A program made the translations under genes and the position numbers. The notes beneath the pieces are model-generated. The model was not told where the DNA came from. It worked only from the letters and a program-made list of their open reading frames with translations, and did not search any database. A stretch of 64,000 nt of DNA from Pyxicephalus adspersus (lineage: Eukaryota; Chordata; Amphibia; Anura; Pyxicephalidae): positions 63,519,693-63,583,692 of the forward strand of contig NC_092862.1 in the NCBI RefSeq assembly GCF_032062135.1, written 5' to 3'. Below are positions 50,706 to 61,332 of this stretch, piece after piece (positions within the stretch are counted from its first letter, which is position 1; each line of letters starts with the position of its first letter).

Positions 50706-50990
50706 GGGGAGCACAGTGGCTCAGTGGTTAGCACTCTGGCCTTTGCAGCACTGGGTCCCAGGTTCAAATCTCGGCCAGGACTCTATCTGCATGGAGTTTG
50801 CAGGTTCTCCTTGTGTTTACTTGGGTTTTCCTCCTAGATGCAGTTAGGTAATTGGTTTCCCCTAAAAATTGACCTTAGACTGTATTAAAAACATATGACT
50901 ATAGTAGGGACATTAGATTGTGAGCTCCTTTGAGGGACAGCTAGTGACATGAATATGGACTTACTATATAAATATATGTAATAATCACTT
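50706..50990 (+). mobile_element. tRNA-derived SINE, near full length
   Basis: The tRNA-like head has an A box (TGGCTCAGTGGTTAGCAC) and a B box (GGTTCAAATC), as needed for RNA polymerase III. It is followed by the conserved body GACTCTATCTGCATGGAGTT, TGCAGGTTCTCCTTGTGTTT and GGGACATTAGATTGTGAGCT, and by a tail TATGGACTTACTATATAAAT related to LINE 3' ends. I recognise this as a SINE type abundant in ranoid frogs. Confidence 0.8.
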
Positions 50991-52652
50991 ATATTATACT
51001 GATTTAGTATACCACATACCACACTTCCATTGCATACAACCCACTTTTTATTTCAGTGGTATCTCTATTTCCCCAACACAGAGGAGAGATGACACTGAAG
51101 TCTCCAGGGGCTATAAGATGCTGATGGGTGATTTAGCCTTCTAGATCTTGCTCAAAACGTATTTTATTGTTTAGTATATCAACACAGATAATCCTGATTT
51201 AAGTACATTTAGAAAACCGTGGTTCCAACCTTTTTTTTTTATCCAGGGTATCCGCCAGAGGTTGCTTGGGGTTCGTTGAGCTGTGGTTGATGTTCTACCA
51301 TTTGATGGAGCTGGCATAATTCTGGCTTTAAAGCAATTTGCCAGATTCAGCAGCATGACACTTATCAGATGACTGTAAGGGTGGAATTCTGACTAAAGCT
51401 ATAAGTGAAGCATTCTTTCCATTGACCACTGACATATATTTTAGTAGGGGTTCCCTGACATGTAACAAATATTCTAATGGTCCCTCTGGTTTAAAAAGGT
51501 TGGCAAAAAGGCTGGTTTACCATATGCCTCATACTGAAAGCTCCATAATCTCAGAAAAGCATTCTTGTTTTCTCATAAATTCCCCAAACACAAAAACCAA
51601 ATAAATTAGGTGCAATTACACCCAAAGTAGGTTGAGCAGTTATCAATGGCACATCAATGTGTGTTCATCATAGTCAATCTCTACGGTTTAGAGATATTTG
51701 TGGCTGTGGGTAAAGTTTTCACCATTGTTGAAGAAGCAATGCCCCCTTGTGGGACATGTGGGCTGTTACAATGTAAAGACACGCCTGTCTGTATTCTTTT
51801 GTTACTCTGCTATTACAGTTATCTGCTATTGTTCATAGAGTTTGCAGACAACTAGTTATACACTGGCTTAGATCCGGCACATCATCTCATTTATTATCAC
51901 TAGACACTCTCTATAATACCGCTTCCTATATACAGCTCCCTTTTCCCCTATTGAATAAATATTGCCACTAGGAATGTTTCTTCACCAATAGCGCAGGAGT
52001 AGCTGGAGTTATGATAGTGAGTCTTCTGTTAGGAGATGCTGTTAATCCACACACTACAGCTTGGCATGGAGGAAATCTTAATATGGTACATCCAAGCATG
52101 CCATTCCTCATCCTGTATCCTAAATATGGAACTCAGGGATGCAAATTGACCACAACAGCATGGTTGTATTTCCATGCTTGTATGAACAGAATAAAAAAGG
52201 AAACCAGGAAACTGGTAGGATCACCGGGTATTTTACAGAAAACCTAGTTAACTATCTAAAAATATAAATACACAAACACATGTTCCTTATTTTGGGGTTA
52301 ACATTCACAGTATTTACAAAGTGTCCATTAATAGGTTAATAATTTGATTTATTAAAGGGTTTTGTAAGGGTTTAGGTAAACGATAATCTTATATTTACTA
52401 AAATATGAGTGAGTGAAGTAACGTACACTTGTATGCACTTCAGGCCTAGAATACCTGCACACTCAAGTCATTAGGCTCTCCAAATAAATTAGATAAATTG
52501 GATTAAAATACCAAAGTAGATAGCAGGAAATGCATCGTCATCTGAGTGATTATTGCAGAACCCATCAGTAAGGCACCATGGGTGGAATATGTGGATTCCA
52601 AATATGTAACTGTAACTTTAACAGAAATACAAAACAAACAGATTTAAACAAA
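50991..52652. other. Intergenic DNA, no gene
   Basis: The short frames at 51422-51604, 51646-51855 and 52011-52247 have no family resemblance. No transposon was recognised. Confidence 0.5.
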
Positions 52653-52654
52653 TA

Positions 52655-53096
52655 CAGGTAGTCCCGGAGTTAAGAACATCCGACATACGGACCACTCCTA
52701 AATACAAACAGGGCTTCCTCAGGATGAAGGCTGGATGGGGAGAGGGGTGTTTTTCATGACTTGCAGAAAAATTCTTTTGCTAAACACAGCTGAGGTTGTG
52801 GGTGATCTTAAGGGCTGAGCTGTTCTGCAACCTTTTATAACTCTAATGCCCAAGACAAACTCTGCAGTTTCTTCTTTTTGCATATCAAAGCACAGCTTGC
52901 TCCAGAAGTTAATGAAGGTCTAGGCTTCATAAAGAATTTTTTTTGTTTTGTTTGTGATTAACTCACAGTGAGGATTTTATACAGTAACTGACACCACGCC
53001 GCCTAATAATATGTTGAGACAAACATCTGTCCTAATTGCATTTATTAAAATTAATTACCGGTTCCTACTACTCGTATGTAACCCAGGGACTACCTG
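52655..53096. mobile_element. Tc1/mariner (Tigger-like) MITE with TA duplication
   Basis: The left end CAGGTAGTCCCGGAGTTAAG and the right end, in reverse complement CAGGTAGTCCCTGGGTTACA, are inverted repeats flanked by TA on both sides (52653-52654 and 53097-53098). TA duplication and CAGGTAGTCC-type ends fit a Tigger-like mariner. The 442-bp interior is non-coding. Confidence 0.8.
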
Positions 53097-53159
53097 TACT
53101 GATAAAATCTGAGCTATACAGGCATCATCATCTTTAAAAATTGTTAAGTTATACAATAA

Positions 53160-53258
53160 GGGCTCTATTTATAAAATAATGAATCTGACATGCCTGTAAA
53201 AAAAACACAGGGAATGTTTGAGGGAATGTCAGATTCCCTGTTTTATAAATAGAACCCC
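53160..53258. mobile_element. Short palindromic MITE
   Basis: The left arm GGGCTCTATTTATAAAATAA, continuing into GAATCTGACAT, mirrors the right arm (reverse complement GGGGTTCTATTTATAAAACA, continuing into GGGAATCTGACAT). It is 99 bp with arms of about 33 bp and can fold into one hairpin. The superfamily is unknown. Confidence 0.7.
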
Positions 53259-54249
53259 AAGAAAATGAAAATCATATAATGTCAGTAAATAAATCTATTT
53301 ATTTGATTAGGATATGATAATATATCTGTAGGTTGACCAATTACTTTGTTACTTATGTTACTAACCAGTCTCGGTTGAATTTTTCTGGCACCATGAGTAT
53401 CCTGTGATCTGGACAGATAAAACAATATTTCAGTCATCTGCAATGTCCAATGGTATTAGTATATTAATTTATATCACTTAAAGTGTTCCCTATATAACTC
53501 AATTTAATGAACCAGTAAACTAAATTATTACAAAATGTTGAAAACCTTTGCAATAAATGTTGATTAAAAGCCAGATTGCCTTCATTATTTGTGTCTTGTG
53601 AAATATAGGCTTGTAGGACAGAAAAGTAATTATATATTAATGATATTTTGTAACATAAAATTAGACAATAGGGACACTTTAACAACTAAACAAACATGTC
53701 CAGAATGATCTTTTGTCCAACAATAAACAATTAGACATTTTTATTGTTTGCACTGAATTATTGATATACTGTAATGTGATTAGATCTTGCGGCTCAAAAT
53801 ATTTTCCATCATTTCTTTTTATGCAAAACAATTCCTAGCTTTAAATATTCATACTGCAAACCATCTCCAGAATAATAGCACTGGGATCTGTCATATATAC
53901 CTATCATTTTAATGACCTCAGGTTCCAAAAGTAAAACTGTAGACAAACAATAGCCAAAAAGACTTTATCTATCAAGCAAGGTTACAGTTAAAATTCCAAA
54001 ATTCCTGCCCCAGCTTCAATGTGATCACAGGTATTGCAGAGTAGGGTTATTAGCGTTAATTAATTATTCATTATTAATGAACCACAATCTTTAAACCCAC
54101 CCCCGCCAAAAAAAGAAGGTAGTTTTTACCTTGTATAAAACGGTTGTCTATCCTTTTATCTTAGGTAAAGTTTTTAGTTTAGGTCTGATTTAAATGGGAT
54201 TTGGAAGGTAAAGGGTGTTTGGCCTGTCCAATGCACCTTTAATTAAAGT
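53259..54249. other. Intergenic DNA, no gene
   Basis: This is AT-rich sequence. The 73-codon frame at 53464-53685 (minus) has no recognisable features. Confidence 0.5.
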
Positions 54250-54785
54250 TCCATATTTTAGGTAAAAAAGGAGTATATTGTTTGATTATTTTGGACCTTC
54301 CAATTTTCTATCCTATGTGTATTATCCTTCTGCAGAGGGAATTATTTCTTTCAACTTTAAAACAGTTAAAGTTTTTTGATAAACTCAGTATTGTGACCCA
54401 TGAAATGAGTAGTAACATTGGCCTAACTGGCTCTGGTGTTAGAAAGTCATTGGGGCAAGCCCATACTGATATAATTAGACAAACACACTGGCATCCTATA
54501 TTGACCACATGATGAGCATTAAGTCCAATTTGTTGTGTTTGAAAGCTCTAAACATTTGGTTTTCCAAGATTAACAAGTTCTTTGCAAAGACAAAGATTTG
54601 TTCTCGGCAGTTGTTGGCACATGGAATTCTTGGCACATATTTGTGTCAAGGGTGTGGTTCAAAAATGTGTGGTCCTTTTTCATGAAGGAATCTTCCAGAT
54701 TTCAAGACTTGTTTATTGTTTATCCAGTATCACCATCAAAATCTTGGTTTCCCAGAATTCGATAAAATTCATATATTTCATATAA
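54250..54785 (+). pseudogene. Penelope-like retroelement remnant (RT end and linker)
   Basis: Broken plus-strand frames carry IIRQTHWHPI (54467-54512), resembling the HWH motif after the Penelope reverse transcriptase. Downstream, in another frame, is GTYLCQGCGSKMCGPF, with cysteines at 54644, 54653 and 54668. This resembles the cysteine motif of the linker between the reverse transcriptase and the GIY-YIG nuclease. The order and strand agree with the hammerhead-like site at 55228-55267. Frameshifts and stops show it is dead. The assignment is by motif and memory, not alignment; the catalytic RT motifs are absent. Confidence 0.45.
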
Positions 54786-55227
54786 TTCATAGACCTATAT
54801 GTCCCCATCTCTAAACTATTCCATATCATCCAATACTTCAAACATGCTGTTTGAAAAACTGGAATTTTTGCAAACATCATTATTATTACAAAGACGGAGG
54901 TTCTGGCAAGTAATCCACCTATATAGATTCTATACATCTAAGAATTCATTATGATAAGCTGTATGTATAAATTCTTTTTTAGCATTCCAGATACTTCCCC
55001 TCCCACTGCTGGAGCAATTCGGAATAGTATTGGTTCCATATATATGCTGTAAAACTAACATCAGAATTCTTGGCTGTTTTTTTTGGTGTGGTTGATCTAC
55101 ACATGCAGGTAACAGCACATGTAATGCTATCGAGATATACATTGTTTATCATAAGATTTAGATTGATTACATATATGTGCATATATATGGTTCTTAGACA
55201 CTTTTGTCTTTTATTTTTAGAAAAATA

Positions 55228-55267
55228 CTCTTAAAAAGCAGCATTATTAGCCGCGAAACGTGTCGAG
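55228..55267 (+). ncRNA. Decayed hammerhead-ribozyme-like motif 1
   Basis: The sequence can be read as a degraded CUGANGA box (CTTAAAA), a stem II of GCAGC / GCCGC (one mismatch) closing an ATTATTA loop, then GAAAC and GTGTC. GAAAC followed by a short near-palindromic stem III (ACGTGT) and a C is the pattern of the dimer-forming hammerheads of Penelope-like elements. The first box is broken, so it is probably inactive. Confidence 0.45.
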
Positions 55268-55334
55268 AGGAAGCAAGCTCATGTGGAGCCCATATACAGT
55301 ATATTTTGGTATTTTTCTGAGGTTTTGTTAAATA

Positions 55335-55630
55335 TTGTTAAGATTTAGAAGAGAAAAACTCCCTGTTTTTCAAACTGCATGTTTGAAGTATATTATAATT
55401 TCACAGAATTTAGCCAAAAGAAGTTGGACACAAACTTTCCATGGTAATATAAAACTTGTGAATAGGCAGGGATGCTTCTCCCTTTTGTTTGCAGCTAATT
55501 TTATGCACACACTATGCCACACATCTTTGCCTGCTCCTCTTCCGGGTTCAGAATCTTCAGACCTCTTAATTTGTGTGGACTGTAATGTTTGTTCATTTCT
55601 AGCAGTTGGCCATGTTAGGATCATATATTG
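55335..55630 (+). pseudogene. Second Penelope-like fragment (linker region)
   Basis: A frame of 98 codons contains CVDCNVCSFL (cysteines at 55572, 55581 and 55590), again like the Penelope linker cysteine cluster. Its PVFQTACLKY segment (55363-55391) also occurs on the minus strand at 54833-54862, forming an inverted pair around the hammerhead-like site. A short dead fragment. Confidence 0.4.
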
Positions 55631-56969
55631 AGCTATGCATGCATTACATTATATTAAAAATTAGATTATTATGCATGTGTACATTAAAAAAAAGAAGATT
55701 GTGAATCCTTTAATCATAGAAATATTAATTTTGCTTTTTTTTTATATTGAAAACCTATTTCTTTATCAAGGGTACAGGAAAGGTCATCTGCTACCCAGAC
55801 AAATTATCATTAACTCCAGAGGAGCATTGCGACTGCATCTCTTTTAGCCCAGTTCCCAAGTGTTTCTAGGAGGCTTTCCTATTCCCTGGGACAAATATTT
55901 GTAGAATGTATATTCCTGCTAACTGTGCTTACTGCTGTAGCTTGCTTATCTTTTGTACAGTAACCTGCCCACACTATACTTCCTAATCCCCTTAGCCTGC
56001 TCCTGCAAGGTACAAACCTAAATTAGGTAAAAAGACTTCTTTAAAAACAAGAGATTACACACTCTATTCTTGTATATTAAAATATGCAGAAAACAATGAG
56101 GTTTTAGATTAACTTTATACAACAATTAATTCCCACCTATGACGGAAATTTTGATTAGTACAGTCTTTGTTTAGAAATGTTCATTTGTGGCTGTTGGTTG
56201 TGTGCACATATAAAGATTATTATGTAAGATGTTTGATGCTTGCAGATTATAGTGTTGGCTAATAACTCACTGTGCTGATGTGCAGGAGTGGTATGTAAGG
56301 AAATTAGGTTTAAAATGAACCTTGCCAAAAAATGTAAATCCAATTTATTACATCAGGCCCCCTCTCTGCATACCAATAGTTGAAAAATATTTCTGAAGAG
56401 AAAAGTTAGCATATATACCAATCTAACAAATACAGAATGTTTGGACAATACTGTTTATGTAAGTGTCAGGATTACCATGCTATCTGTGTTTCAGACAAAA
56501 CCTTTGCTTCCCTGCCTTCTCCACACCCAGGTGTGGCAGCATAGAAGCCAGTACAGAACCAACTTATGTATCATGGGGATTTCTCCCCAGGAGTCAACCC
56601 TGATAAAAAATTCTTCAAGCATGGTATCACTGTGAATCCATTCCAGTCACACCCATGCTACAACAAAGCCGGTTTTACATGCTTTCTAGCCAAGGTGATT
56701 ACCACACCTAAATGTCCATCTAAATTAAAAATGTAAGCAAGTTTGTCTATACAGCCTGCTGCAGCGCTGATGACTAACTTGTCGGCTGGTATTCTGGATA
56801 AAAAGACCTCAGGTCTTTATGAACAAATGGGAATTGTTCTCATAAAGCCTAATTCATTTTCTTAGTCACTGTAAGAGGTTGCTTAACATGTAATTTACAT
56901 TCTTCTGTATGTTATACTGCCACAAATCATTTCATTCTCACACCAGTATGTTTTCTATGTGCTAGTGAA
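55631..56969. other. Intergenic DNA between retroelement remnants
   Basis: There is no gene. Frames of 62-64 codons at 56155 and 56441 lack any resemblance to known proteins. Some of this may be older Penelope sequence. Confidence 0.45.
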
Positions 56970-56974
56970 TGCAA

Positions 56975-57150
56975 AATAGACATCACAAACACACCTTCTT
57001 ATCAATCAGTTATAATTGTAAGGAAAGGAATATCACTTATCAAAACTCAATACCATCTCTTTAAGATAGTCAAATGTTTCTCAGATTTTATTAAGAAAGA
57101 AACTGAAGCATAAACTGCATCACCTAAAGAGGAATATAAATATTTATCAC
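56975..57150 (-). repeat. Left arm of a large inverted repeat
   Basis: About 170 bp match 58690-58880 in reverse complement, including TATCACTTATCAAAACTCAA, TACCATCTCTTTAAGA, CATAAACTGCATCA and AAAGAGGAATATA. I estimate roughly 80-85 percent identity with small indels. This and its partner are probably two oppositely oriented copies of the same Penelope-like tail. Confidence 0.75.
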
Positions 57151-57362
57151 CCAATATGCATTTTACCTAAAACAAATGCAAATACTTTTTACCAATCCCT
57201 TATCTTTTCCTCCACCCCTCCTCCCCCTTCCCCGGTTATCTGAACAAGCACCATCATAACAGGGTCACCATGTATTATTTTAATGAAAGGTCCTCCTGCT
57301 TGCTCCCATATTCCCTATCCTTCCTTTCATCCCTACTTTCTCTCCCCCATCCCTCTATTTTA

Positions 57363-57378
57363 CCCCCCCCCCCCCTTT
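57363..57378. repeat. Poly-C tract in a pyrimidine-rich segment
   Basis: A run of C lies within a long pyrimidine-rich strand (about 57205-57380), potentially triplex or slippage prone. The two frames here on opposite strands are products of this low complexity. Confidence 0.85.
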
Positions 57379-57564
57379 TCCGGAAAATAATACTCCTACT
57401 TCCCAAAAGTAGACCTAAGGAGGAAAAGTTACTGGCATACCTATATAAAAAAAATAGAAATTTCATTTCAAACATGTACTTCTAAAAACATATACAACAT
57501 ACAATAAATAAAATGACCATCACATAGCTTTAACTCACAATTTGTGCACAAATATAATACAAAG

Positions 57565-57602
57565 CGATCAGGTTTTTTGTGGTAGTAGCCGCTTTTTCAG
57601 AG
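57565..57602 (-). ncRNA. Decayed hammerhead-ribozyme-like motif 2
   Basis: On the minus strand it reads CTGAAAA, AGCGGC, TACTA, CCAC, AAAAAAC. This is the order of the hammerhead core with the second stem arm and GAAA box damaged. It was recognised mainly by its similarity to motif 1 and to the canonical frog form. Confidence 0.35.
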
Positions 57603-57926
57603 GATTTGATAGCAGAACAACAAAGCAAACAAACATATATCCAAAGCACCAAGGTGATGTTAAAATCCAGGTCAGTCCCACACTGTATGCAAGGTAGGTA
57701 TTATAGAGAGCTTTGCATTAGCGTCATTGGTCTCAGGTGAAGGTAAATTTCACAGGTGCCCCTTTCCTGGGTCAGTGAATCAAAGGTTGTTTGATACGCT
57801 CACTTCCGCCTGATCCCACTATTCACCCAGCAAACAAGAAAGCATGCCATAAGTGGTCCCAAAAAGCACATAAGGTGCAGAGTAAAGGATAAATAAAGAG
57901 ATTAATTAAAGCCTAAACACCATTAA

Positions 57927-58191
57927 CCTCCCTGGCGGGGAGGCTAAGCATACTTTTTAAATGTAAAAGCGGTACATTTAATAATACTTATTTTAAATTT
58001 CCCACCTGGTCCCGCCTCCCAGCCTCAGGCTTGCATCCCCAATGTTCACAATCCAGGGACGCAGACGCCGGGCACCGCTTAACAGGTAAGCTTTTTAAAC
58101 TCCCTGGCAATTACACCCCGAGGGTGCTCAGGGTTACCGCTTTTGGTACTGAAAATAACCCTCGAGCCACAAAGGATTACCGTCAGGGAGG
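57927..58191. mobile_element. TTAA-flanked MITE (piggyBac- or Kolobok-like)
   Basis: The 265-bp element lies between TTAA at 57923-57926 and TTAA at 58192-58195. The ends CCTCCCTGGCGGGGAGGC and, reversed, CCTCCCTGACGGTAATCC are inverted repeats. TTAA duplication is the mark of piggyBac and Kolobok elements. It is inserted between the two arms of the large inverted repeat, so it is younger than that arrangement or accompanied it. Confidence 0.75.
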
Positions 58192-58689
58192 TTAAGGACC
58201 AAAAAAGGTGGGGAAAGGAGAAAACAGAAAGAGAAAAATAACATACAGGAGTATGGTAAGTGCCATATTATTATTCAATGATAAGAGATAATAGGGAGGA
58301 TATAAAATGCAATATGTAATGATATAGAAAGAGAATTTACTTCGATATAATTTGATACTTTAAACTCAATATGTTTTTAAGGAGGATATATAATGGGCAC
58401 TAATCTAATGCATGATTAAAATTATAAATATGACAGGACATGTTAGGGTAACACTAAATATTGTATACAAACACAGTAAGTTTTGAATTACTAATGTTTG
58501 TATTGTGAATAATAAGACAATCTATGAGACACAATTTAATTAAATACATTTGGAATAAAAAAAAGTTGAGGGAAAATGACAACATATATTTGATTTTATA
58601 GTTGATGTAATAAAGTTGGAAATTGTATTTAAACATGGAAGAGGATATGATGCACATTAGGTAAATAGTATTTGCATAAATGGTAATAT

Positions 58690-58880
58690 ATTTCATGTAT
58701 TTAGTGATATATATGTATATTCCTCTTTAGATGATGCAGTTTATGCCACGGTTTCTTTCCTAATAAACTCTGGCAGAGAAACCTTTGACATCCTCTTAAA
58801 GAGATGGTATTGAGTTTTGATAAGTGATATACCTTTTCTCACAATTATCATTACTTTGTGATTGATAAGAGTGTGTGTTT
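58690..58880 (+). repeat. Right arm of a large inverted repeat
   Basis: This is the partner of 56975-57150. It contains TATATTCCTCTTTAGATGAT, GCAGTTTATGCC, TTAAAGAGATGGTATTGAGT and TTTGATAAGTGATAT. The hammerhead-like motif 3 follows about 195 bp downstream on the same strand. Confidence 0.75.
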
Positions 58881-59073
58881 TTTGTGTGTAATATATACAC
58901 TCTTTCCTTCCAAAGTGACCCATCCTTGCTTTACCCTTTGTGTTCAATCACATAAAAGAAAGAAGCTGGTGAGTGGCATCTCTGTTTATAAATAGGTGTG
59001 GATTTTGTAGTTATTATAAATAAATTGTATATATTTTTGTAGAAAATATTAGGAGAAATCCCTTTGCTGTGTT

Positions 59074-59101
59074 CTGATGAAGCTTGAAAGCAAAACGTGT
59101 C
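59074..59101 (+). ncRNA. Hammerhead-ribozyme-like motif 3
   Basis: An exact CTGATGA box is followed by a short stem GCTT/AAGC around GA, then AAAAC (consensus GAAAC) and GTGTC. Only the first G of the GAAA box departs from the core. Of the three sites in this cluster it has the best first box. Confidence 0.45.
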
Positions 59102-59316
59102 AAGAACAGGGATAGGCTACAGTAAAAGTATTGAGAACTGCAAACATTCAGCAGGAGGTTGTCAGAGATTACAGGCATACTGCAAGAGATGGTCAGAGGC
59201 TCTTGGAATTATTGAAGACCTGCTTCCAGAGACAGTTATAGACTAAAAATATAATACAGAAGAGGGTTAGGGATCACTTTTATTACAGCACTGTGATGCC
59301 CTGGTATTATCAGTCA

Positions 59317-59568
59317 CCAGTAGTATATAATAAAGAGTGCGGGGGTCAGTGGTCAGTATCCAGCACTCAGGCATCAGCAGTATGTAATGTAAAAAGCAGA
59401 AGTCAGTCATATGTAACTAAGTGCAAAAGTCAGTAGTATGTAAAAAAAAAAGGGTCAGTAAGACATAACGTATAATGCAGAAGTCCGTAGTGTGTAAAGC
59501 AGAGTGCAGAGGTCAGGAGTTAGTAAGTGATTGTGCAGAAGCCAGTAGTATGTTATGCAGAGCTCACA
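59317..59568. repeat. Degenerate minisatellite
   Basis: About seven or eight diverged units of 30-40 bp are each built around CAGTAGTATGTAA and GCAGAGGTCAG/GCAGAAGTCAG. It begins shortly after the hammerhead-like motif 3. Confidence 0.75.
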
Positions 59569-59619
59569 CACCAAAGACCAGTCCTGCATACAAATACATA
59601 CAGAACATACATTTACACA

Positions 59620-59690
59620 CTATCTTACATCCACACAATCACATACATACACACCATCACACACACAGACACTAACACACAAATATACCA
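59620..59690. repeat. CA-rich simple sequence
   Basis: Imperfect CACA/CATACA repeats explain the histidine/threonine-rich frames of 66 and 129 codons over this region. Confidence 0.8.
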
Positions 59691-60544
59691 GTTACCACTT
59701 TTGTGAGTCCCTCTTGAGTCATGGCTGTCTCTCACTCCAGCCTTTTCAGTGTCTGGTTCCCACATGTTTCTCATATATAAAAGACTATTATACTTTTCAC
59801 ATGCTGCTCAAAATGTATAACATTACAAAACTCAATTTATTCTTTAAATATTACTACATAGTTTTGCAAGACTTGGCTGTAACGGTACCTCTCCCAAACA
59901 CTATGTTTTGTGTTGCGTGTTTAAGCATTACTACCCCAATCTAATATTGCATGCTTCACCTAAACTTCAGTCCCCTTTCAGTCTCATAAAGCCTAGTATA
60001 GCTGTTCCAGCTCTCGGTTGCACCCTGGACACAAAATTTGTGCACAAAATATGACCTTTGAGAAGGGAGAGGACTGATGAAAGAGCAACTAGAATGGAAG
60101 AAGAGCAGATGATGAAAAGAATGAAGGCCAAATTACAGAAGGAGACCAGGGCAGGGACAAAGCAAAAGGTCATGTACAGTTACAAAGGGTATCTGAGGGC
60201 TAGAGCAAGAGCAGTCCATTCCTGATATTGATGCCTATACTTGACAATCAGTCAACTAGGTACCCAACAGAAGAGCTCAAGGACAAATCTAAGGACAAAG
60301 TCATGAGCAGTCATGATTCACATTTTTAACTCCCCTAGGCCGTCTACCTTGTGTCCCCCACGTCACAGAATGTATACTACACATACCACATGTAAACATC
60401 ATGTTTACTGTTCCTCATACAAATTCAGGAATAATTATATTGGACTACATTTACCACTAGAAGTAAAGGAAATTAAAAATAATGCATTAGTAAAATGTAA
60501 ACACTGAATAAAATATAGTATTTTTCAATAATCTAAACAGCAAT
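59691..60544. other. Intergenic DNA, no gene
   Basis: No conserved coding segment or transposon end was recognised. Confidence 0.5.
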
Positions 60545-60715
60545 ATTAACCCCCCACCCAGGAGCAGTGAGTGTCGATGGCAGCTATATTAACCCCCAGG
60601 AGAAGTAGTGTCAGTAGCAGCGTTACCACCCTTTCCAGGAACGGTGTCAGTACCTGTAAATGACCCGCTAAGAGCGGTGTCAGGGGTATTATTATTGCCC
60701 CCTCAGGAGTGGTTC
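60545..60715. repeat. Degenerate GC-richer minisatellite
   Basis: Four or five units of about 35-45 bp share the pattern TTAACCCCCAGGAGCAGTGT CAGTRGCAGC. Conserved pieces are CCCAGGAGCAGTG, CCCAGGAGAAGTAG, TTCCAGGAACGGTGTCAG, TAAGAGCGGTGTCAG and CCTCAGGAGTGG. Confidence 0.7.
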
Positions 60716-60960
60716 TTTTCACACCAGAAACAGATTATTCCATATTACAAGGTATTGTTTTAACTCATCTTTTTCATTTTTTCTGTTTCCTTTATTTCCA
60801 TTCTACCTCTCAGCTGATCAGCACTCTTCTTGCAGGCAATGAATGACAGCTGGTGTTGCCACTAAAATTAGAGCACTGGTGATGGGACCTGCGGGTTCCC
60901 CAGTGGACATTTTGAAGCCTGACTGAGATGCTAGGTGCCACCCCAGGCAATGACCTAGGT

Positions 60961-61332
60961 CATGGGTGTCAAAGTCAAATACACAGTGGGCCAAAATAAA
61001 AAAATTTGAACAAAGTCCTTGATATTTGTTTATATATATATTTATCTAACCTTGATACTTATTGAAAAAATATGTACAATTGAGAAATGTCACTAATGAA
61101 TGCTAACAGAGGAGCATTCTGAGATTTGTAGTATTAGCGGTGCATGCACGGTCTACTGGTGGGCCAGCTCTTGTAGACGTTTGGTATTTTCTCGCGGGCC
61201 AAATATATTATATTATATATATTATATATAATATATATAATATAATATTATATTATGTAATATTATATATTATATATATTATATTACAGTGCGGGCCGCA
61301 TTTGGCCCGCATTCCTGAGTTTGACACCCCTG
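60961..61332. mobile_element. hAT-type MITE with an AT microsatellite inside
   Basis: The 5' end CATGGGTGTCAAAGTCAAAT followed by ACACAGTGGGCCAAAAT matches the first 45 bp of the hAT MITE at 33210. The 3' end is CCTGAGTTTGACACCCCTG. The flanking octamers ACCTAGGT (60953-60960) and GCCTAGTT (61333-61340) agree at six of eight positions, a decayed duplication. A self-complementary TA/AATATATTA block at 61204-61288 has expanded inside. Confidence 0.8.

Noticed and set aside
59555..59944. 129-codon frame rich in His and Thr
   Set aside because: It begins in minisatellite sequence and passes through CA-rich simple sequence, which generates the histidine/threonine bias.
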